Assembly (NCBI RefSeq): GCF_000739775.1
Contig: NZ_BBJH01000012.1
Coordinates: forward strand, 124,001-188,000
Reading direction: 5' to 3'
DNA: 64,000 bases
Origin: Paraburkholderia heleia NBRC 101817
GTDB lineage: Bacteria; Pseudomonadota; Gammaproteobacteria; Burkholderiales; Burkholderiaceae
Below the pieces are notes generated by a model. It was not told the origin of the DNA, did no database searches, and worked only from the letters and a program-made list of their open reading frames with translations. A program made the translations under genes and the position numbers. The first letter of the stretch is position 1. The number at the start of each line of letters is the position of its first letter. Shown in pieces: positions 47,730-54,613 of this stretch.

Positions 47730-47814
47730 TTGCTGTTCTCCAAACCTGAATTATTTATTTGTATATCTAATTATCTGAACGGGAACTCACGACAGGAACG
47801 ACTCGTGACCTTGG

Positions 47815-49182
47815 TTAGTGCATTGGCACGCTTTGTTGGGCGCGCGCTTGCGACGCGGTTGCGCCACGCCCGATCATCACGAGCAGCGCGCATGCGGATA
47901 CCAACGCTGGCACGGTAAGCAGGCTGAAAACGGAGCCGATCTGCCAGCCAAAGCCCATCAGAGCCGCGCCGACCAGTGCCCCTGCGACTCCTCCTACGCG
48001 CCCCACGCCGAGCATCCAGGCAACGCCAGTCGCCCTCCCCTGCGTCGGATAAAACGCGGCGGCCAGCGCGGACATCGACGTGACTGCGCTCGTGACGAGC
48101 GTCCCGGTCAAGAAGATGAGCGAGCCGAGCCACAACTGGTGGCCGACACCGCGCCCGACCAGCAGAACCATGACTGCGGCGAGCACATACGTGGCCGCGA
48201 TCACGCGATTGGCATTGAGCCGGTCCATGAACCAGCCGACGCACAGGTTGCCCAGCACGCCGCCAAGCGGGAAAAGCGAGGTCATCAGGGCTGCACGCGC
48301 TCCGGAGAAGCCCGTGTCGCGAAACAGCGTGGGCAGCCAGTTGGTGAGCAGGTAATAGATCAGCAGGCCCATGAAGTACGCGAGCCACAACATCAATGTC
48401 CCGAAGCGGTACTGTTGCGACAGGACGACGCGAATCGCCGATTCGCGCTTCGCGCTCACGCCGCCCTCAGGCGCCACGAAGCGGCAGCCATCGAACGCCG
48501 TGCCGGGGGCAATACGGCCGAGGATGCGGGCGATCTTCGCGTCCGCACGCTGACGAACCGCCATGAACTGAACGGACTCGGGCAAGAGCAGGATCAGCAG
48601 AACCGTAAGCAGGATCGGCCCGATACCGCCCGCGACCAGCACGCTTTGCCAGCCAAAATGCGGAATCAGCCACGCCGACGCGAATCCGCCGAGCGCAAGG
48701 CCGGTGGAAAAACCACAGAACATCGTGTTGACAACGACCGCGCGCACGCGCGTCGGCGCATATTCGGACATCAGCGTGACGGCGTTCGGCATGGCAGCGC
48801 CGAGGCCAAGCCCGGTACAGAAGCGCAGCACGGTCAGCGACTCGACCGTGCCGGCAAATGCCGCAGCAAGACTCCACAGGCCGAAGAAGGCGACGGAAAG
48901 CACCAGCACGGTCTTGCGTCCGAGCCGGTCCGCAAGCGGGCCGGCCAGCACCGCGCCGATGCCAAGTCCGACCAGCGCCGCGCTCATCACCGGACCGAGC
49001 GCGACGCGCGCAATGCCCCACTGCTGCACGAGCGACGGCGCGATGAAGCCGATGGCTGCCGTGTCGTAGCCGTCTGCGGCGACCACGAGAAAGCACAGCA
49101 CGAGAATGACCCACTGAAACGGGGAAAAGCGCTGGCCGTCAATGAAGGCCTGGGTATCGACTACGCGTTCGGAGGTCTTCAT
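47815..49182 (-). CDS. MFS transporter, aromatic acid:H+ symporter (AAHS) family
   Basis: This 455-residue transporter has 12 predicted membrane segments. The first segment carries the AAHS signature VVAADGYDTAAIGFIAPSLV (acidic DG.D motif), and the loop between helices 2 and 3 has GPLADRLGRKTVLVLS. The cytoplasmic central loop is present. Relatives (PcaK, BenK) import aromatic or cyclic carboxylates. It is divergent from the first AraC gene, with 464 bp between starts, and upstream of the porin. The substrate is probably the compound degraded by the oxidoreductases at 50.6-57.4 kb. Confidence 0.9.
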   Translation of the reverse strand: MKTSERVVDTQAFIDGQRFSPFQWVILVLCFLVVAADGYDTAAIGFIAPSLVQQWGIARVALGPVMSAALVGLGIGAVLAGPLADRLGRKTVLVLSVAFFGLWSLAAAFAGTVESLTVLRFCTGLGLGAAMPNAVTLMSEYAPTRVRAVVVNTMFCGFSTGLALGGFASAWLIPHFGWQSVLVAGGIGPILLTVLLILLLPESVQFMAVRQRADAKIARILGRIAPGTAFDGCRFVAPEGGVSAKRESAIRVVLSQQYRFGTLMLWLAYFMGLLIYYLLTNWLPTLFRDTGFSGARAALMTSLFPLGGVLGNLCVGWFMDRLNANRVIAATYVLAAVMVLLVGRGVGHQLWLGSLIFLTGTLVTSAVTSMSALAAAFYPTQGRATGVAWMLGVGRVGGVAGALVGAALMGFGWQIGSVFSLLTVPALVSACALLVMIGRGATASQARAQQSVPMH

Positions 49183-49593
49183 TGCCGCCCTCCAGCAACG
49201 TGATGGACGAGCGGGGGCAACGCGCCGGCGGGGCCGACGCGATCGAGCGTTTCCATTGCGATGTCTCCTGAGATTAATGTCGTTCTATCGCGGCGCCGTA
49301 CCCGCGGGTGCGGGACGGCCGGTATCTGCAACGGCGCGCCGCAGCGCCGGGGCATAATAGGTTCGCTTTAGTGCTTGCGCGGCGTGAGCGCGACATGCGC
49401 GATGTCTTCCGCGCCCGCCGCTCCGCTCACCTGGCCCGCCAGATTCAGCCAGTCTGCGCTGCGCGGTCCTGTTTTATTAGTCGTCCGAATCTCTCCCATG
49501 AAAGGCATGCGTCAAAGCGTGCCCTGTGTCTCCAATGAAAAATCTTCGTCGATTCCGTCTGCCTGAAGTATAGGCAGACCGCATCGGCCGATC

Positions 49594-49621
49594 ATGGACA
49601 AAACTATGGAAAAACAGGACA
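49594..49621 (+). promoter_or_regulatory. AraC-type direct repeat ATGGACA-N14-CAGGACA (site 1)
   Basis: The half-sites at 49594-49600 and 49615-49621 are 21 bp apart start to start, that is two helical turns. The pair lies 26 bp upstream of the first AraC gene's ATG and 412 bp upstream of the MFS gene on the other strand. The same arrangement occurs at 53621 and 57547. The rest of the 49183-49646 region shows no gene. Confidence 0.6.
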
Positions 49622-49646
49622 ATCTGCACATGTGTGGGAAGGCGAC

Positions 49647-50552
49647 ATGAGGAAAATCCCTAGTTACGAGCTGTACGGTGAAGCATCGGCCGCGCGCCCG
49701 CCGTGGCACGATGCATTCAATTTCGAGTGGATTCCGGAGCGCAGCCGGCCGAACGACTGGAACATTCCGGCACACCGCCACGACGCGCTGCTGCAGTTCC
49801 TCTACATCCGCAGTGGCCAGGGTCACGTTGTCATCGAGAGCGAAAAAACACCGTTTAATCCGCCCTGCCTCGTGATCCTTCCTGCGCAGGTGGTACACGG
49901 TTTCGTGTTTTCGCCGGAAATCGACGGCCTTGTCGTCACGGCGGCGCAACGCGCGCTGGAGTCCATCGCGAAGTCCGTTTCTTCAACGCTCGTTTCGGTT
50001 CTGCAGCGCCCTGCGGTGATTCCGGTGAGCGGGCCAGCAGCCAGCGACGAAACGCTGATGCCGCTCTTTCATATGCTTGAGAAAGAGTTTCGCCGTGGCG
50101 CGGCTGGCTATACGGCAGCGGGCATGTCACTACTGATGGCACTTTTCGTACAGGCGGCACGGCTTGTTGACCATGCCAACGTGCCGGTGGCCGCGCTCGC
50201 CGCGCGGCGCAGCCAGCAAATCAGACGTTTCCGCGAGCTGATCGCCCAACATTTCCGCGAGCATCGCCCGGTCGAGTTCTATGCAGCCGCGCTTGATGTC
50301 ACCCCGCCGCAACTCGGACGTATCTGCCGCGAAGAACTCGGTTCGTCCCCCACCGCGCTGATCAACGACCATCTGATTCGCGAAGCGCAGCGCGATCTGG
50401 TCTACTCGGGCATGACCGTCAAGCAGATCGCACACAGCCTGGGATTCGAGGACAGCGCCTATTTCAGTCGCTACTTCCGCAAGCAGACAGGCGCGACGCC
50501 CCGCGAATTCCAGAGCTCTGCACATCGCGATCTGACATTGGGTCCGTCGTAG
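49647..50552 (+). CDS. AraC-family regulator 1 (PobR-like)
   Basis: This 301-residue regulator starts at 49647 (MRKIPSYELYGEAS), preceded by GGAAGG. The N-terminal cupin-like effector domain contains PAHRHDALLQFLYIRSGQG, and the C-terminal double HTH covers about residues 190-290 (GMTVKQIAHSLGFEDSAYFS; the last helix ends in FRKQTGATPREF). It is a clear paralogue of the AraC protein at 53660-54592. It lies beside the MFS/porin genes and just before the NIPSNAP gene, convergent with it. It probably activates the island in response to its substrate. Confidence 0.9.
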   Translation: MRKIPSYELYGEASAARPPWHDAFNFEWIPERSRPNDWNIPAHRHDALLQFLYIRSGQGHVVIESEKTPFNPPCLVILPAQVVHGFVFSPEIDGLVVTAAQRALESIAKSVSSTLVSVLQRPAVIPVSGPAASDETLMPLFHMLEKEFRRGAAGYTAAGMSLLMALFVQAARLVDHANVPVAALAARRSQQIRRFRELIAQHFREHRPVEFYAAALDVTPPQLGRICREELGSSPTALINDHLIREAQRDLVYSGMTVKQIAHSLGFEDSAYFSRYFRKQTGATPREFQSSAHRDLTLGPS

Positions 50553-50589
50553 CGGGGTATGCGAAAAGAACTGATAGCAGCGCGTCGGC

Positions 50590-50937
50590 TTACTCTGCGA
50601 CACTACCCAGTGAGGCGGCACGAATGAGCCGTGTCTCCTGTGCCGTGATCAGATGGCCCGATGCCTTGAGATAGGCCGGGAAATCCGGATGCGTATCGCG
50701 TGCGAGGCACCGTCGTTCGTAATCCGCAAGATCGTCATACCCCCACAGGTGAGTGAACTGGTTTTGCTGCCCCACGAGACTCGTCCAAAAGCCAAGCGGG
50801 TGCCCAAGGGTCTCGAGCAGGATCGGCATGGCGAGCCGGTCAAACACCTCGATGAACTCAGGCATCTTGCGCAGCGCGATAGTGTAGACCCGGAAATCCA
50901 CGAGAGGCTTTGCCAGATACATGGGATTGCGGCTCAT
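50590..50937 (-). CDS. NIPSNAP-family protein
   Basis: This 115-residue protein has a ferredoxin-like (dimeric alpha/beta barrel) fold. It contains the family pattern VDFRVYTIALRKMPEFIEVF and GFWTSLVGQQNQFTHLWGYDD. In bacteria such small proteins often sit in aromatic or terpenoid degradation operons and may be non-catalytic or act as isomerase or monooxygenase helpers; the role is unknown. The ATG overlaps the stop of the FAD-dependent dehydrogenase by four bases, so translation is coupled. It is the last gene of the minus-strand operon SDR - FAD dehydrogenase - NIPSNAP. Confidence 0.85.
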   Translation of the reverse strand: MSRNPMYLAKPLVDFRVYTIALRKMPEFIEVFDRLAMPILLETLGHPLGFWTSLVGQQNQFTHLWGYDDLADYERRCLARDTHPDFPAYLKASGHLITAQETRLIRAASLGSVAE

Positions 50938-52655
50938 GCGTGCACCTTTTCCTTGCTGGTCGTGGCCTTGTTGGCGATGGCATTACCCGTGACATAGCCG
51001 AACGTCATGTTGGGCCCATGGGTGATACCCGCGCCCGGATAGTTGCCACCCATCACGCTGCGCCGGTCATTGCCGACCGCGTAAAGGCCCTCGATCTCAC
51101 TGCCGTCTGCGCGCAACACCTCGCCGGTGACGCTGGTCCTGAGGCCGTCGAACGTGCCCAGATCGCCCATCACCACCTTCACCGCATAGAAGGGGCCGGT
51201 CGAAATCGGCGCAACGCAAGGATTGGGCCTGTTGTCCGGATCGGCGAGATAGCGGTTGAACGACGTGCGGCCGCGATGGAACGCCGGGTCTTCCCCGCGT
51301 ACGGCATCGGCGTTGTAAGCACGAATCGTCTTCTCGAGCGTATCGGGAGCAATCCCACAATTGCGCGCCAGCTCGCCAATCGTCTCGCCCTTGACGAGGT
51401 AGCCTTTGCGCAGCATCGGCCCCACCGGCATCGGTGCCGGCTTGGCATAGCCCAGGCCATACTTGCCCAGCGCCACCTTATCGCAGATCAGCCACATCGC
51501 CGTCTCCCGTTCACCCTCGCAGGCTCGGATCAGCGCCGAGCCAACGTCGTGGTAGGAGTTCGATTCATTGGTGAAGCGACGACCGCTTCGTAGCACGCCG
51601 ATCACGCCGGGCTTGTAGCGGTCGAGCAAATGCGGGAACACGCCCGTACGGCCACGGCCGAGGGGCACCTTCGACACAGGCATCCAGGCCGACGCATCCG
51701 GGAAGCCAAGCTGCACGGCACCCCCCACTTTCTCCGCCATTGTCAGCCCATCGCCCGTGTTGCCGACGGGCGTGGGCGAGAGATGCTCACCCCCACGCTT
51801 CACATGCGGATAGACCTGCGCAATACGCTTGAGATCGTGCGGGAAGCCGCCGCAGGCCAGCACGACGCCGTGCCGCGCGATGACACGAAGCTCACCGTCC
51901 GATGCGCTCGCGAGCACGCCGACTACGTTGCCCTGCATGCCCAGCAGTTCCTTCACAGGCGTCGAAGTGTGGATCGGAATGCCGATCGCCAACGCCGACT
52001 TCGCGAGCCTGGCAGCGAGCGCGTTGCCGCTCGTCACGTTGATCCCGCGGCGGTAAAGCGCCAGTTCCTTGATGTGCGTAGCTAAACGGCGGGCCACATA
52101 GCAGAACGAAGCAATCGATCTGGTCGCGCGAAAGAAGTGCTTGAGGTCCGCGTTCGAGGAATTGAACATCATCCCCATGAAGGTGATCGTCTCGAGCGGC
52201 GGCTTGAGGCGTTGCATGTCCTTGCCGAGCCCGCGAATATCATAGGGCGCGGCAAGGATCGAGCGGCCGATGTCCGCGCCGCCGGGCGCATCCGGATGAT
52301 AGTCCGGATAGAGCGTGGGCACGAACTTCATCTCGGTCTCCCGCTCGAAGAACTCGACCATTTTCGGCCCGTTCTCGATAAAGCACTGGACTGCGGCGGC
52401 GTCGTAGTTGCCGCCCGCCTCGCTCATCATGTATTCTCGCACGCGCTCGACGGTGTCAGCCGGGTTCTGCTGTCGCCCATATTTGCTCAGCGGTATCCAC
52501 AAGACCCCGCCCGACAGCGCGGTGGTACCACCGAACACGGGCTCCTTTTCGAGCACGACGACATCGAGGCCGTGCTTCTTTGCGGTGATCGCGGTTGCGA
52601 GGCCCGCGGCACCCGATCCGACCACGACCAGATCGCAGGTCATCTCCCTGGCCAT
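50934..52655 (-). CDS. FAD-dependent dehydrogenase, 3-ketosteroid-delta1-dehydrogenase/fumarate-reductase fold
   Basis: This 573-residue flavoprotein has the FAD motif VVGSGAAGLATAITA at residues 11-25 and the adjoining EKEPVFGGTTALSGGVLWIP block typical of KstD-type enzymes. The C-terminal FAD-closing segment is GLYAVGNDRRSVMGGNYPGAG followed by ITHGPNMTFGYVTG. Relatives introduce a C=C bond next to a ring ketone. A GGAGAGAGG ribosome-binding site precedes the ATG. It lies between the SDR (34 bp upstream) and the NIPSNAP gene (overlapping). The substrate here may be a cyclic ketone; a steroid is not demonstrated. Confidence 0.88.
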   Translation of the reverse strand: MAREMTCDLVVVGSGAAGLATAITAKKHGLDVVVLEKEPVFGGTTALSGGVLWIPLSKYGRQQNPADTVERVREYMMSEAGGNYDAAAVQCFIENGPKMVEFFERETEMKFVPTLYPDYHPDAPGGADIGRSILAAPYDIRGLGKDMQRLKPPLETITFMGMMFNSSNADLKHFFRATRSIASFCYVARRLATHIKELALYRRGINVTSGNALAARLAKSALAIGIPIHTSTPVKELLGMQGNVVGVLASASDGELRVIARHGVVLACGGFPHDLKRIAQVYPHVKRGGEHLSPTPVGNTGDGLTMAEKVGGAVQLGFPDASAWMPVSKVPLGRGRTGVFPHLLDRYKPGVIGVLRSGRRFTNESNSYHDVGSALIRACEGERETAMWLICDKVALGKYGLGYAKPAPMPVGPMLRKGYLVKGETIGELARNCGIAPDTLEKTIRAYNADAVRGEDPAFHRGRTSFNRYLADPDNRPNPCVAPISTGPFYAVKVVMGDLGTFDGLRTSVTGEVLRADGSEIEGLYAVGNDRRSVMGGNYPGAGITHGPNMTFGYVTGNAIANKATTSKEKVHA

Positions 52656-52689
52656 ATCCTCTCTCCTTTTCGTTATGGTGTGATGGCGC

Positions 52690-53535
52690 TCACGCGGCCG
52701 GGGTGACGTTAAAGCCGGGGCGCGGAACCATGTCCATCAGCATGCAATCGAGCCCGCCGTCGACGAGCACCTCGGCGCCATTGACGTAGGATGCCAGGTC
52801 AGAAGCGAGGAACATGGCCGGCCCGGCGAGGTCCTCCGGCTCGCCGATGCGGCGGCTCGCGGTAGCGGCGGCACGGCGAGCCTCGAAGCCAGGCTCCTCA
52901 TAGAACTTCGCGGACAGCGCGGTGCGAATCATGCCGGGCAGCACGCAGTTGCTGCGCACGCCGCGCGGGCCCCACTCCGCCGCCAACTGCCGGGAAAGCA
53001 GCAGCACACCCGCCTTGCTCGGGCTATATGAACCGCTATTGGTCTGCGGATTGAGCGCCGCAATCGATGCAACGTGCACGATACTGCCCTTCCCAGCCGC
53101 CAGCATGTCGCGCCCGAACGCGCGGGCACACAGAAGATAGCCCGTGAGGTTCACGGCGATGGCCTGGTTCCAGTCTGCAATCGAGACCGTCTCGAGCGAT
53201 CCGGCGCGTAGCAGTCCTGCATTGTTGACGAGCACGCTGACCGAACCGAGCACCACGCGAACCTCGTCAGCGGCTGCGGCAACCGATGCCTCTTCCGACA
53301 CGTCGCAGGCGAAGGCCTGCGCCACGGCACCTGTCTCCCGCAGTTCGGCGGCAACATCTTGCGCGCCAGCAAGATTGCGGTCCACAAGCGCCACATGTGC
53401 TCCAACGCTGGCGAAAGCGCGCGCGATGCCTGCACCAATGCCGCTACCCGCGCCCGTGATCACGCAGACCTTGCCGTCGAGGTTCAGCCCGTAGGGGCCC
53501 GACGCGGCTGCGCGATTTTCAATTTGCTGTGCCAT
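52690..53535 (-). CDS. Short-chain dehydrogenase/reductase
   Basis: This 281-residue SDR starts at 53535 (MAQQIENRAAASGPYG). The NAD(P) motif is TGAGSGIGAGIARAF, the NNAG motif is present in VLVNNAGLLRAG, and the catalytic Ser, Tyr and Lys lie in HVASIAALNPQTNSGSYSPS followed by K. Asp in ALVDRN after beta2 suggests NAD preference. It is the first gene of a minus-strand operon with the FAD dehydrogenase. Its promoter region is shared with the divergent AraC gene and holds the GGACA direct repeat. It likely oxidises a ring alcohol to the ketone used by the next enzyme (inference). Confidence 0.9.
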   Translation of the reverse strand: MAQQIENRAAASGPYGLNLDGKVCVITGAGSGIGAGIARAFASVGAHVALVDRNLAGAQDVAAELRETGAVAQAFACDVSEEASVAAAADEVRVVLGSVSVLVNNAGLLRAGSLETVSIADWNQAIAVNLTGYLLCARAFGRDMLAAGKGSIVHVASIAALNPQTNSGSYSPSKAGVLLLSRQLAAEWGPRGVRSNCVLPGMIRTALSAKFYEEPGFEARRAAATASRRIGEPEDLAGPAMFLASDLASYVNGAEVLVDGGLDCMLMDMVPRPGFNVTPAA

Positions 53536-53620
53536 GTAATTACTTTCCCTGAAATTTTCCGTGCAATTACGCTTCCTGAAATCAGTATCGTCATTGAACG
53601 CCTCAAGCGCCTGTGGAACA

Positions 53621-53648
53621 ATGGACAGAGACGACATATAACAGGACA
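53621..53648 (+). promoter_or_regulatory. AraC-type direct repeat ATGGACA-N14-CAGGACA (site 2)
   Basis: The half-sites at 53621-53627 and 53642-53648 are 21 bp apart. The site lies 86 bp upstream of the SDR start and directly before the AraC ATG at 53660, where it would also allow autoregulation. The 17-mer CAATGGACAGAGACGAC (53619-53635) is identical at site 3. The second half-site overlaps the AraC gene's possible ribosome-binding sequence, so part of the match here could reflect translation signals. Confidence 0.65.
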
Positions 53649-53659
53649 TACCGTGCATC

Positions 53660-54592
53660 ATGGCCGATGACCAACAGCGCCGCCGGACCGTTCTGCATTA
53701 CGCGCTCTATGGCGCTGAAGCCGGCCAATCCTGGGTCGACATGGTGCATTACGAGCCCATTTCACTGCGTGCCGGACGTTTCGACTTCGAGATCAAGCCG
53801 CACATCCACGACGCGCTGATCCAGGTGCTCTACGTCACCCGTGGGGGCGGAGAAACCTTCATCGACGGCAGGACGTGGGCGGTCGTTGCGCCCTGCCTGA
53901 TTGTCGTGCCAGCGCACTCGGTCCACGGCTTTCACTTCCGCAGCGACATCGACGGTCACGTCATCACCGCGGCGCAGCCTGCGCTGGAATCGCTGGCGAT
54001 GACCGCCGCGCCCGAGTTGCTGGAATTCATGCGCACGCCAACGGTGCTCACGGTCGATCCCGCCGTCGAGCGGGGCATGCCGCTGGATACGCTTTTTCAG
54101 TCGATCGGGCACGAGGCCGGGAGTCACGAGCGCTGGCAGTTCACCGCAGGCGCGGCACTGGCCATCGCCCTCTTCGTCAAGATCGGGCGCTTGAGCGAGA
54201 GCGCACAGCTTTCAGCCAGCACCGAGCAGCGGACAATGGCGTTGCGGATCGAACGTTTCCGTGCCCTGCTCGATCGCCATTGCCGTGAGCGGCGGCCAGT
54301 CGCCAGCTACGCGGACGAGATGGGTGTAACCAGCGGCCAGCTCTCCCGCATCTGCCGCGCCACCTTCGGGGTCTCGGCAAGCGAGGCCATCGACGCACGC
54401 TCGATCCATGAGGCCAAGCGGCTGCTCGGCTATTCGACGCTAAACGTGAAGCAGATCGCGAGTGAATTGGGGTTTCAGGACGAAGCCTATTTTGGGCGCT
54501 TTTTCCGCAAGCAAACGGGACTGCGGCCTACCGAATACCGCCTGGCGGCCCACGACCGATCCTTGCCGCCTGAAAAGGGAGGCGAGGACTGA
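53660..54592 (+). CDS. AraC-family regulator 2
   Basis: This 310-residue paralogue of the regulator at 49647 aligns with it along the whole length, including the N-terminal YALYGAEAG and the cupin block KPHIHDALIQVLYVTRGGG. The double HTH ends with LNVKQIASELGFQDEAYFGR and FRKQTGLRPTEYR. The start at 53660 is supported by that alignment. It is divergent from the SDR operon and convergent with the reductase-P450 fusion gene, whose stop is 22 bp away. Having two paralogues in one island suggests two related effectors or a hierarchy. Confidence 0.9.
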   Translation: MADDQQRRRTVLHYALYGAEAGQSWVDMVHYEPISLRAGRFDFEIKPHIHDALIQVLYVTRGGGETFIDGRTWAVVAPCLIVVPAHSVHGFHFRSDIDGHVITAAQPALESLAMTAAPELLEFMRTPTVLTVDPAVERGMPLDTLFQSIGHEAGSHERWQFTAGAALAIALFVKIGRLSESAQLSASTEQRTMALRIERFRALLDRHCRERRPVASYADEMGVTSGQLSRICRATFGVSASEAIDARSIHEAKRLLGYSTLNVKQIASELGFQDEAYFGRFFRKQTGLRPTEYRLAAHDRSLPPEKGGED

Positions 54593-54613
54593 CCCGGCCG
54601 CCCCGCACCCGCT